A DNA stretch of 64,000 nt from Synechococcus sp. MW101C3 (GTDB taxonomy: Bacteria > Cyanobacteriota > Cyanobacteriia > PCC-6307 > Cyanobiaceae). Where the stretch lies: positions 1 through 64,000 of the forward strand of contig NZ_NQKX01000001.1 of assembly GCF_002252635.1 (NCBI RefSeq). Reading direction: 5' to 3'. Below, piece after piece: positions 1-8,371 of the stretch. Under the pieces are notes generated by a model. It saw only the letters and a program-made list of their open reading frames with translations, was not told the origin of the DNA and did not search any database. Numbering within the stretch: position 1 is the first letter of the stretch; each line of letters begins with the position of its first letter. The position numbers and the translations under genes were made by a program.

Positions 1-30
1 TGATGATGAATCGAGAGAAGCAAAACACTG

Positions 31-57
31 AAAGCCACCCGAAAGGGTGGCTTTTTT
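31..57 (+). terminator. Rho-independent terminator of a gene left of the window
   Basis: A perfect 10-bp stem (AAAGCCACCC / GGGTGGCTTT) closes on a GAAA tetraloop and runs into TTTTTT. The gene it terminates on the + strand lies outside the window; because the stem is flanked by A and T runs it could also work on the other strand. Confidence 0.85.
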
Positions 58-697
58 GTTGGTTGCGTGTTGGCTGGAGGATGGATTGCTGGTGGGGCAG
101 ATTCAAGACACATGCTGGGCACCACTATGAATCGCTTGTGAAGGAGCAGGGAGCGCGGTTTTTGCGGCAGCTGTGCACCGCCCGCGGTGGATGCACTGCC
201 CTGCCTGGTGCAAGAGGGGTACTCCCGCTTGTCCTAGGCACGGAGCCTTTCATACCCCTTCTGCTAGCTCATCGTCAGCACCGGCTTGGTGCCTTGGCAT
301 CTTGAGCGGCCTGACTCCAGCGGCTCACCTGCTCAGGAGAAAGCCCCCGGTCGCCGTCTCAAAACCCACTGTGAACCTATCTGCAGCGCTCCAGCCATCA
401 AGTTCCTGCTCTGATGCTTGCACCACCTCTACCTGCAACCTCCCTGTCATCCTCAATGTGTAGAGGGTGATCATGTGGATGGCCAGCTAGTCTGCAATCC
501 GGGCCATGCTCTGCTTGAGCGGCGGGCGCATCCGCCTCTTCACATCAGCCCATTGCCCAGCAGAGGCTGTGGCTGGACGGCCTCACTGTAACGACGCATT
601 TCTCTACTCCTTCAGCCCCCGGATGCACGAATGAAAGGGGTGACATCTTCCCTGAAGCCAGGGGGCTTGACTATCTTCGCCGGCAATGATGCCTAGG
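58..697. other. Intergenic stretch with no supported gene
   Basis: Only short overlapping open frames without recognisable motifs are present on both strands. Some stretches look like worn coding sequence, but no family could be recognised. It separates the upstream terminator from the polysaccharide locus. Confidence 0.5.
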
Positions 698-1309
698 CTA
701 CCGTGACGAATTACCGCCTCCACTACTGCTGGCCCCATTGCCAAAGCAACCAAGAGCAACACAACCAACCAGCGCCCCGGCTCCGACTACGATGAGTGGC
801 AGCAAAATCCAAGCGGCAGAACCACTGCTTGCCCCGGTCACTGCAGTCCCTCCGGGTGCTTCGCTGGCAATGACTGTGAATCTCTTGATTGCATCGGTAC
901 AGCGTTCAGACCACGCTGCAGGAAGGTCCACCCGCACGATCTGTGTGGGTTGAATATTCAGGCTTTGCGGAATTGAGAGGGTAAAGCCAGAGATGATTGC
1001 TTTAGAAGTGTTGATCCTTGCCAGAATCTCTCCTTCTTCGCTTCGCGCAATGATCTTCTCGTCAGTCAAGGGGCTTAAGCTGGCATTGCATTGCAGGACA
1101 AAATCATCTGTCCCCTTCTTCATCTTGACTAGATCATTGCTTGCATCAGACTTGCTGGCAAGATTGGTAGTGGCAAGACGAAGGTCTGGCAGAGCGTGAA
1201 TGCCGGATCGGTCAATCCGTAAGACCCTAATCCCTCCTTCCGGTATGGCCCTCGCGGGAAGGGTGGATAAGGTGAAGCAGGCTGCCAAAGCGGTCGAAAT
1301 GTAGCGCAT
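698..1309 (-). CDS. Hypothetical exported protein with C-terminal membrane segment
   Basis: A 203-residue protein with no recognised family. The ATG start is followed by a short signal-peptide-like stretch ending in LPARA at about residue 21. The middle is soluble, and residues about 165-190 form a hydrophobic segment (AAWILLPLIVVGAGALVG) followed by a Gly/Ser tail, so a C-terminal membrane anchor is likely. It lies just downstream of the barrel-like protein on the same strand and next to the Wza-type exporter, so an envelope role linked to polysaccharide secretion is a reasonable inference, not a demonstrated one. Confidence 0.6.
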   Translation of the reverse strand: MRYISTALAACFTLSTLPARAIPEGGIRVLRIDRSGIHALPDLRLATTNLASKSDASNDLVKMKKGTDDFVLQCNASLSPLTDEKIIARSEEGEILARINTSKAIISGFTLSIPQSLNIQPTQIVRVDLPAAWSERCTDAIKRFTVIASEAPGGTAVTGASSGSAAWILLPLIVVGAGALVGCVALGCFGNGASSSGGGNSSR

Positions 1310-1457
1310 GGCTCATAAGAACTTTTGCACCCGCACGTTAACCTATATGAAGCCTCTTGACTGCGGCTTGGATGACAGGAGCAAGGCTTGCTTGGCATCT
1401 GAGCCGGCTTGCCCCCTCTCCAGGCATGCAAACGGGCAAGGCCTGGCTGAGGGTGGT

Positions 1458-2624
1458 TTAAAATGAAAGCGTCATCTTTCCGTAAAAGCGTGTTCTGCAC
1501 GGATCGCTTGTGCAAAACCTAGCGATGTATTCGGGACGGTTGCCAAGGAAGTCGGTTGCATAGAGCGACAAGGTAAGTGGAATCTCCTTCATTGGTCTCA
1601 CTGAAACTCCCGCGCCAAAGCCATAGCCAAACCATTCGGCACCAATGGAAATCCTGCTGTTCAAGTAAAGCTGAATGGAGCCGATTGGCGCCCAGTAGCA
1701 ATCCCTGCCTTCGGGAAAACGGGGGCTGCTGATGTTGTTGCCGCTCAAGCAGTCGGTGGAGCCAAGACTTCCGCTATTACTGGTGTTGCCATAGCCATAG
1801 AAATCTGAGCCGATTCCCACTGTGCCCACGATCCACATTGATTCTGCCGCTTGGCCCAAGGGCACGGCCTGAGAGAGTACGAGATAAAAATTGCGGCCTA
1901 AATCAGTGCTGCTATCGAACTGTATAATGTGTTCTCCTCCGAACGCGATGCCGGTGGTTGGGGTGAGATTAAACGCGCTGCGGAATCCAAGGCTCTGCGC
2001 CGAGAATTGAGGTGTTCCGTTGCTGCGGCTGCTAAGGCTTTGCACTGCCCATTGGAATCCCAGGCTTGCGCGTTCACCCTTAAAGGGAGTGATTTCAAGA
2101 TAAGCCACCGCATCGACACAGTCCCTTGAACTCGTTGTCCCCCCTGAAGGCTGGCAGCTCCGCGTGCGGTTCACACCGTCGAGGATGGCGGAAACCGTGA
2201 ACTCCGGATCCATAGCGAAGCCGTTGGGCACAAAAAGCCCAGCATCTGGAAAGGGGTCCCCATTGACGGTGATCCCTCGGGCCAGACCCCTTACCTGTGT
2301 AGCTTGCGGCTTGGGTTCGGGTAGAGCTCCAGGATCCGGTCCCTCCAGTGCCTCTGAGACAGCCTTCTTCTGATCGATCACATCAGCGTCGGGAACTAGC
2401 TCCCAAACCAGGGTCTTGCGAAGGATGGCCTCTCCGGGGGGGGCTGGTGCCTGCGTTGGTGCTGCTTCTACAGGCTCCCAGTTCAGCCCAGGACCTGTGT
2501 TGGGTGGGGGTGAAGCCTCCAGGCTCCAGGCCCTGGGCTCGGCCCCCGATTCACTGACGCTCAGCACCAGGAGGGTCGGTGCAATCAAAGCTGCCAGTGT
2601 GCGAGAGAAAATTCGGAACAGCAT
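1458..2624 (-). CDS. Putative outer-membrane beta-barrel protein
   Basis: About 388 residues. The ATG at 2624 was chosen over a TTG at 2648 because it begins a normal signal peptide (MLFRIFSRTLAALIAPTLL...) ending near SGAEP. A Pro-rich linker follows. The C-terminal half alternates short hydrophobic and Gly/Ser/Asn-rich strands with many aromatic residues, and the protein ends in KMTLSF; a terminal Phe is typical of outer-membrane barrels. It is divergent from the Wza-type gene, sharing the 2625-2805 intergenic region. It could be an export channel or accessory protein of the polysaccharide system. No specific family was recognised. Confidence 0.6.
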   Translation of the reverse strand: MLFRIFSRTLAALIAPTLLVLSVSESGAEPRAWSLEASPPPNTGPGLNWEPVEAAPTQAPAPPGEAILRKTLVWELVPDADVIDQKKAVSEALEGPDPGALPEPKPQATQVRGLARGITVNGDPFPDAGLFVPNGFAMDPEFTVSAILDGVNRTRSCQPSGGTTSSRDCVDAVAYLEITPFKGERASLGFQWAVQSLSSRSNGTPQFSAQSLGFRSAFNLTPTTGIAFGGEHIIQFDSSTDLGRNFYLVLSQAVPLGQAAESMWIVGTVGIGSDFYGYGNTSNSGSLGSTDCLSGNNISSPRFPEGRDCYWAPIGSIQLYLNSRISIGAEWFGYGFGAGVSVRPMKEIPLTLSLYATDFLGNRPEYIARFCTSDPCRTRFYGKMTLSF

Positions 2625-2805
2625 CCGCAGACTCTGCCGTAAGGGCAAGAGTAGCGGTTAGTTCAGCTCTTGCTGGCTGCACTGGCGCAGGTCTCTCCAC
2701 CCAGCCAGAACGTTTGGACAGGATATGCAGACAGCATTTACCATTTTCTTCGTTGACGTTGCCGATACCATTGGCTGCATGGATCCATTCTTTATCACGG
2801 AGCCA

Positions 2806-3912
2806 ATGTTCCCGCAGGCCTGCAGGTTGCGCAGTTTTGGCGCCGTGCTGGCTGCGGCGTGTTTGGTGAGCCTTGCTATCCCCTCTGCTCAGGCACAGCT
2901 CCCGCTCGGCCAAGTGGAGTCCAGGGGTTCAAAGGTGCAGGGTTCCTTGTTGCAGGAAGATGTCTACATCCTGGGGCCGGGTGATGGCCTGCAGCTTAGG
3001 TTTCTTGCCGCCAAGGATCTTTCTGGTTCCCTTGACATCCTCAGCGACGGTACCGCTGCTCTCCCCCTGCTTGGAAACGTGGTGCTTTCGGGACTGACCC
3101 TTTCCCAGGCTTCAGAGTGGCTCCAGCTTCTCTACAGAGGGCAGTTGTTGAGGCCTGACCTCCAGCTCAGTCTGGTGCGCCCACGACCGCTGAGGGTCGC
3201 GGTAGTCGGTGAGGTGGAACGGCCGGGTCTTTACACCCTCACAACATCGGAAACATCGGCAACCCAGGCTGGGGTTGCGATCTCAGGTGTGTCCACACTC
3301 GTGGATGCGGTTCAGAAAGCCGGTGGAGTTACCGGATTGGCCAACCTTCGCCAAGTGACCCTCCAGCGCCGCATTCCCGGCACACCACACCGATTCAAAC
3401 GGGCCAGGGTTGATCTCCTTGCGCTGGTTCAAGACGGCGATCAGCTCCAGAATCCCGTCCTGTTTGACGGTGACACCATCCGGGTAGAGCGCGCCGTGGA
3501 GGAAGTGGCTGAGCTCACAGAGCTGGCTGCCACTACCCTCTCTCCTCGGACCATCACGGTGAATGTGATTGGGGAGGTCAAGGCTCCTGGCCGCATTCAG
3601 GTCCCTGCCAGTACGCCGATGATGCAGGCAGTGCTCGCTGCCGGCGGCGTGGCTCCATGGCGTGCAAGAACTTCCAAACTTGATTTAGTACGGATCAACC
3701 GCAACGGCACCGCAACGCGCAGGAGCTACGCCTTCGATCTAAACCAAGGAGCATCCACGCTCAGAAACCCACCACTGCGGGAAGGTGACACTGTGATCGT
3801 TAACCGCAGCCGTTATGCCATTACTGCAGATGCAGTTGAAGCGGTGAGTCGTCCCTTGACCGGCTTGGTCAATGTGTTGGCGCTGATCCGCATTCTTGAC
3901 AATAACAATTAG
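2806..3912 (+). CDS. Polysaccharide export protein (Wza-like, SLBB domains)
   Basis: Outer-membrane auxiliary protein of polysaccharide export, about 368 residues. The ATG at 2806 was preferred because MFPQACRLRSFGAVLAAACL begins a good signal peptide ending at SAQA; an in-frame ATG at 2725 would add a non-signal extension. The polysaccharide-export domain starts at about residue 54 with YILGPGDGLQLRF. Two SLBB units are visible (VVGEVERPGLYTL near 137 and VIGEVKAPGRI near 253). There is no obvious lipobox Cys at the cleavage site, unlike E. coli Wza. Its partner is probably the Wzc-like kinase near 43 kb. It is the first + strand gene of the locus. Confidence 0.92.
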   Translation: MFPQACRLRSFGAVLAAACLVSLAIPSAQAQLPLGQVESRGSKVQGSLLQEDVYILGPGDGLQLRFLAAKDLSGSLDILSDGTAALPLLGNVVLSGLTLSQASEWLQLLYRGQLLRPDLQLSLVRPRPLRVAVVGEVERPGLYTLTTSETSATQAGVAISGVSTLVDAVQKAGGVTGLANLRQVTLQRRIPGTPHRFKRARVDLLALVQDGDQLQNPVLFDGDTIRVERAVEEVAELTELAATTLSPRTITVNVIGEVKAPGRIQVPASTPMMQAVLAAGGVAPWRARTSKLDLVRINRNGTATRRSYAFDLNQGASTLRNPPLREGDTVIVNRSRYAITADAVEAVSRPLTGLVNVLALIRILDNNN

Positions 3913-3923
3913 CGGAGATCTTC

Positions 3924-4293
3924 ATGGGTTTGATCTTTGCTTCTGAGTCTATAGACAGTCAGCTTCTTCAGTCTGACATCGTTGATGACTGGCCTATCCG
4001 CCAGTACCTTTGGGCTGTTCACTTTTGTCTCCCCAAAGAACACTCCCTCCTTCTCCAGCGGCCCCCCTCAGCATGTCCACTTGCAATCCGGCTCTAGGGC
4101 CATGCCAAGCCTCTGGCTCCTCCTCCCTCGGGACTAATCGTTTATGCCTTTCGCGGCGAGCTTCTCAAGCTGCGTGCTTTGTGGAGTGGGACTCCTTCCC
4201 TATTGGCACAGAGACAATGTCCTTGCGCTCCACTCTCCACCAGATCACATGAGCACTCTGCTTGGCCTGTGGCTGATTGCTGCCCATACCTGA
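3924..4293 (+). pseudogene. Decayed gene of unknown function
   Basis: Coding-like peptides lie in succession between the export gene and the aminotransferase. An ATG at 3924 opens a frame (MGLIFASESIDSQLLQ...) that meets TAG at 4095 and continues in the same frame with GLIVYAFRGELLKLRALW. The reading then appears to shift by one base to DNVLALHSPPDHMSTLLG and ends at TGA 4291-4293, 8 nt before the next ATG. One stop and one frameshift therefore break what looks like a protein of about 120 residues. I do not recognise the family. Confidence 0.4.
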
Positions 4294-4301
4294 AGCTATT
4301 G

Positions 4302-5440
4302 ATGGACAACCAGGACCTTCATTCGCCGATCTACGTCACCAAGCCTCACCTCCCACCCCTGGAGGATGTGATGAAGCTGTTGGAGGGGGTGTGGGATCGA
4401 CGCATCCTCAGTAATGGCGGCCCCTTGCATGAGCAGCTTGAACGCGAGCTTGCGCGTCATCTCCAGGTAGAGCATCTCTCCCTGTTTGCGAACGGAACAC
4501 TTGCTCTGCTGATTGCGCTCAAAGCACTGCGCCTGCAGGGTGAAGTGATCACAACGCCGTTTTCCTTCGTGGCTACGAGTGAGGCCCTGACCTGGAATGG
4601 TCTTGAGCCGGTGTTTGCTGATATCCAGCCTGGGACGTTCTGCCTGGACCCTTCCCGCGTGGAGGCCAGCATCACTCCTCGCACAAGCGCTATCCTGGCA
4701 GTCCATTGTTATGGCTTTCCCTGTGATGTAGATGCAATCCAGCGCATCGCCGACGACTACAATCTTCGAGTTATCTATGATGCTGCCCACGCCTTTGGAG
4801 TGGATTGCCACTGCGGATCACTTCTTCGGCATGGCGATCTCTCTATTCTCAGTTTCCATGCCACCAAGGTTTTTACTACCTTTGAGGGGGCGCGATCGTG
4901 AGCCCGGATGCAAAAACAAAGAAGAGAATCGACCGCCTCAAAAACTTCGGATTTGTAGACGAGGTAACTGTAGCGGCGAACGGAATCAATGCCAAGATGA
5001 GCGAGCTGCATGCAGCTGTTGGCCTTGCGCAACTTCCTGGGATCGTAGACTCAATCGCAAGACGAGCCGCTGTGGTGCAGGCTTACGCCGCGCTGCTCGC
5101 TGATCTTCCCGGGTTGCTATTGCCAGACTTCGGCCAAGTGGGTAAATCTAACTATGCTTACTATCCAGTGATCGTGACCGATCAATCCCTGCTCAATCGG
5201 GATCAGCTTTTGGATGTGATGCGCCGACACGGCATTGTTCCCCGCCGTTACTTTCACCCGCTCATCCCTGAATTCCAGTATTACCGCAGCAATCCCAGCG
5301 CTGAGCCGTCTCGTTATCCAACAGCGGTGCGGATTGCCAGGCAGGTGCTATGCCTGCCCATCTACCCCGATCTTTCACGGGCGAGCGTGGAGAGGATCAG
5401 CGCAGTGATCCGCACAGCACTGCTTGGCGAGCAAACCTGA
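4302..5440 (+). pseudogene. DegT/DnrJ/EryC1 sugar aminotransferase, broken by a 1-nt frameshift
   Basis: PLP-dependent aminotransferase that makes amino-sugar nucleotides. The first frame (ATG 4302 to TGA 4899-4901) holds the N-terminal half, with AVHCYGFPCD, the PLP-phosphate region DAAHAFGVD and the catalytic Lys in SFHATKVF. The second frame (to 5440) continues with IDRLKNFGF, NAKMSELHAAVGLAQL and RRYFHPLIPE. The break lies in the G run at 4886-4890: five G are present, and a sixth would restore FEGGAIVSPDAK. With the extra base the protein would be about 380 residues, normal for the family. It is either a recent pseudogene or a sequencing indel. It overlaps the ABC exporter start by one base (TGATG). 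Confidence 0.88.
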
Positions 5441-7344
5441 TGGGGCCTTCCCTGCCCAGGTTTGCTTTCCGCCTCTCCACCGCCCTTGGCATGCAAGTAA
5501 GCCAGGAACCGGCCTCGCGGCTGATCCGGCGCACGGCGCTGGAGCAGTGGAAGTTGTTGCTGCTTGCCACCGTCAGCACCCTGGGCCGGGCACTGCTGGA
5601 GGGGGTGAGCCTCGCCACGGTGTTTCTCGCGGTGGATCTGCTCAGCCAGGGCAGCGCCGGGGCGATGAGCTGGCAGACCAAGCCGCTGATTTCGCGGTTG
5701 CCGGCGCTGGTGGCACGGCTGGAAGGCCTGGCGCCCACGCGGCTGTTCGTGGGGTTGATCCTGCTGGCGGTGGCCCTGCAGCTGGCCCAGGCGCTGCTGC
5801 AGTTTCTCAACAGCGCGAGCGTGGGCTACCTCGCCGCCCGCTGCAACAGCCGCATCCGGGGGTTGATCCACCGCCGCATCACGGCCCTGAGCTTCGCCTG
5901 CGCCAGCGGCTACCGCGTTGGCGACCTCACCGAGCTGGCGGGCACAGCGCCAGAAACGGTGCGCCGCGAGATCGAGGTGAGCAACGCCCTGCTGATCCAG
6001 GTGCTGATGGGGCTTACCTATCTGCTGGTGCTGATCAGCCTCTCGCCTTGGTTACTGCTGGCCGCCGGGCTGATCGCACTGGTGGTGCTGCTGCTTCAGA
6101 AGCAGTTGCTGCCAAGAATCCGCCGCACGGCCGATCGCCTCACGGCGGCGAGCGTGGCGATCAGCAGCCGGCTCACCGAATCCATCCAGGGGCTGCGGCT
6201 GCTGCACAGCCTGGGCTGGCTGGAGGCGGCCGATGCAAGCTTTCAGAGCCAGCTGTGGGAGCAGGAGGCGGCGCAGCGGCGCCAGGCGCTGCTGCTGGCT
6301 GTGCTCGATCCGATCAGTGGCCTGCTGCCGCTGCTGGCCATGGCCGCCATCGCCATCGTGAGCGTGGTGGCCTTCGGCACCCGCGCCTCCGGGGTGATGC
6401 CCAGCCTGGTGGTGTTCGTGTTGGCACTGCAGCGGCTGAACATGGCCCTGAGCGGCATCGCCAACTCCTACTCGATGCTCAGCACGAATGCGGGAGATCT
6501 GCAGCGTCTGAACGGCTTCCTGAGGCCCGAGGACAAGGAGTTCCGGCGGCTGGGCGGCGTGCCGTTTGTTGGGATGCGGGAGGGCATCCGGTTAGAGGGG
6601 GTGGGGCTTCGCTACGGCGCCGATCGCCCTTGGGTGCTGCGTGGCATCGATCTGGAGATCCCCCAGGGAAGCGCCGTGGCGCTGGTGGGGGCCAGCGGGG
6701 CAGGCAAGAGCTCAATCGCTGATCTGCTGGCAGGCCTGTACGAACCCAGTGAGGGTCGGATCCTGATCGACGGGGTGGGGCTTGGCGTGCTGGATCTGGC
6801 CAGCTGGCAGCGGCGGCTGGGGGTGGTGAGCCAGGACACGTTTCTGTTCAACGCCTCCCTGGCGGAGAACATCGGCTACGGCTGCCCGGGGGCAAACCTG
6901 GCGGCGGTCGCGGTGGCGGCGGCGCGGGCCCAGGCGGCCGGCTTCATCGAGGCGCTGCCGGATGGCTACGCCACGCTGGTGGGCGAGCGGGGCTACCGGC
7001 TGAGCGGCGGCCAGAGGCAGCGCATCTCACTGGCGCGGGCGTTTCTGCGCGATCCGGAGCTGTTGATCCTCGATGAGGCCACCAGCGCCCTTGATTCTGC
7101 CAGCGAGCAGCTGGTGCAGGGGGCGATCGAGGCTTTCGAGCGGGAGCACACGGTGCTGGTGATCGCCCATCGGCTGAGCACGATCGTGAATGCCGATCAG
7201 ATCGTGGTGGTGAATGGTGGAAGGATTGTGGAGCGGGGGCGTCATGGGGAGCTGCTGGACCAGCGAGGGCTCTACTGGGAGCTATGGGAGCGGCAAGCAT
7301 CGGCTGTGCTGCACCCCCAGGAGATCATCAGCCAGCTCCATTGA
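5440..7344 (+). CDS. ABC exporter, fused membrane and ATPase domains (MsbA/PglK type)
   Basis: About 634 residues. The six-helix transmembrane domain occupies about 35-330, and the nucleotide-binding domain follows with Walker A GASGAGKSS near 418, signature LSGGQRQR near 522, Walker B LLILDEATSALD near 541 and switch His in IAHRLST near 574. The ATG at 5440 overlaps the stop of the aminotransferase (TGATG), implying coupling. Exporters of this architecture move lipids or lipid-linked oligosaccharides (MsbA, PglK). No Wzx flippase is visible in the locus, so it may flip the repeat unit. That assignment is inference; a peptide or lipid exporter cannot be excluded. Confidence 0.9.
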   Translation: MGPSLPRFAFRLSTALGMQVSQEPASRLIRRTALEQWKLLLLATVSTLGRALLEGVSLATVFLAVDLLSQGSAGAMSWQTKPLISRLPALVARLEGLAPTRLFVGLILLAVALQLAQALLQFLNSASVGYLAARCNSRIRGLIHRRITALSFACASGYRVGDLTELAGTAPETVRREIEVSNALLIQVLMGLTYLLVLISLSPWLLLAAGLIALVVLLLQKQLLPRIRRTADRLTAASVAISSRLTESIQGLRLLHSLGWLEAADASFQSQLWEQEAAQRRQALLLAVLDPISGLLPLLAMAAIAIVSVVAFGTRASGVMPSLVVFVLALQRLNMALSGIANSYSMLSTNAGDLQRLNGFLRPEDKEFRRLGGVPFVGMREGIRLEGVGLRYGADRPWVLRGIDLEIPQGSAVALVGASGAGKSSIADLLAGLYEPSEGRILIDGVGLGVLDLASWQRRLGVVSQDTFLFNASLAENIGYGCPGANLAAVAVAAARAQAAGFIEALPDGYATLVGERGYRLSGGQRQRISLARAFLRDPELLILDEATSALDSASEQLVQGAIEAFEREHTVLVIAHRLSTIVNADQIVVVNGGRIVERGRHGELLDQRGLYWELWERQASAVLHPQEIISQLH

Positions 7345-7434
7345 CATCCCAATAGCGCCGCTGGCTGGGCCTGCGACCCTGATTTTTAGCTCCCTGCCAT
7401 GCGCTTCTGGCCTCTCGTTCGCGCTCCGCGCGCG

Positions 7435-7468
7435 CTCTCTCTATGTATCTACTCTCTCTATGTATCTA
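7435..7468. repeat. Perfect 17-bp tandem duplication
   Basis: CTCTCTCTATGTATCTA occurs at 7435-7451 and again immediately at 7452-7468. It lies in the non-coding stretch after the ABC exporter, next to the truncated end of the IS256-like remnant. Replication slippage, or a leftover of a mobile-element event, would explain it. Confidence 0.85.
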
Positions 7469-7539
7469 TACGAGCATCAGAGGGGGTGACCGTGCGCAAT
7501 GGCGGCCTGGTGGCGCCGCTGCAGGGGTGTCGCTGCGCA

Positions 7540-7918
7540 AGCTGGCCTGGGAGCCCAGGGCGCCCACCAAGGCATCGACCTTGCGGGTGGAGACGGCCGC
7601 CGATATACGCCTCGATGATCACGGCGTACAGGGCCTGGTTGACTCGGCGGCAAGGCTCGAGGATCGAGGGCAGGAAGCTGCCAGCCCGCAGTTTGGGAAT
7701 CAGCAGGTCGAGATCCCCCACTTGGGTGGTGAGGCTGCGGGGCCGGTCGCCGAGCCTTTCACCGGTGCGTTCATGGCGGTCGGCACCGAGCACGACGGCG
7801 ACCTCCAGCTCGATCAGCTGCTGCAGCCCGTGGCGGGCCAGCTCCGGGATCGCTCACCGGCAGTGCTGCCATCCAGTAGCGGCGCCAAGTCAACTGCGAC
7901 ACGATGGGTCATGGGCAT
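7540..7918 (-). pseudogene. IS256-family (mutator-type) transposase remnant
   Basis: Read on the minus strand from an ATG at 7918, the N-terminus MTHRVAVDLAPLLDGSTA is followed, after a frameshift, by LARHGLQQLIELEVAVVLGA. The hallmark IS256 stretch then follows: SLTTQVGDLDLLIPKLRAGS, FLPSILEP, ALYAVIIEAYIGG. A further shift gives STRKVDALVGALGSQ, after which similarity ends. Only the N-terminal third of a transposase of about 400 residues survives, with at least two frameshifts and no catalytic DDE domain, so it is inactive. No terminal inverted repeats were found. Confidence 0.82.
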
Positions 7919-8371
7919 GGTCTGTCTGGTTGAGCTGGTTCTCAAAGCAGGGAAACGGGCCTGCCCACCCCTTGCAACGCCAGCCGTGGAGCCGAATCGC
8001 CTGAGGTGCGCGCCTCATCCCGGCTACGCTGGGGTGAGGGTGCCGAGGGAATTACACCACTCCCGGGGACGCCAGCGAACAGGGAGCCGCTGCGCTCCCG
8101 GTGACCTCGCATCTCTGGTGGGCAGTTGGCCCATTTCGCAGAGATGGAAGGGTTTTTCAGCAAACTCTTAAATCCTGCCTCGCCAGCTGGCACTCAAAGC
8201 ATCAGCATTTCATCTTCATCGGGATAGGTTCACAAGTACTCTCATTGATGTATTCTTTCTAAGCAAGGATTCCCGCCCAGGTCTTATGCTCTCAGCGTCA
8301 CTGCGCAGCGGCAGCATTCATCGGGATAGATGGTCTGTCTTGATGTCGCAATGTCGCCTTGAATTAGCACA
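7919..8371. other. Gene-free stretch upstream of the GT10-like gene
   Basis: No credible coding sequence is present. Composition becomes markedly more AT-rich from about 8160 onwards, marking the left edge of an AT-rich island that contains the next gene. The promoter of that gene should lie here, but no convincing -35/-10 pair could be assigned. Confidence 0.45.

Noticed and set aside
5424-6722. 432-codon + strand frame over the ABC exporter
   Set aside because: Shadow of the exporter in another frame; Gly/Ala/Arg-rich without motifs, while the exporter has all ATPase motifs.
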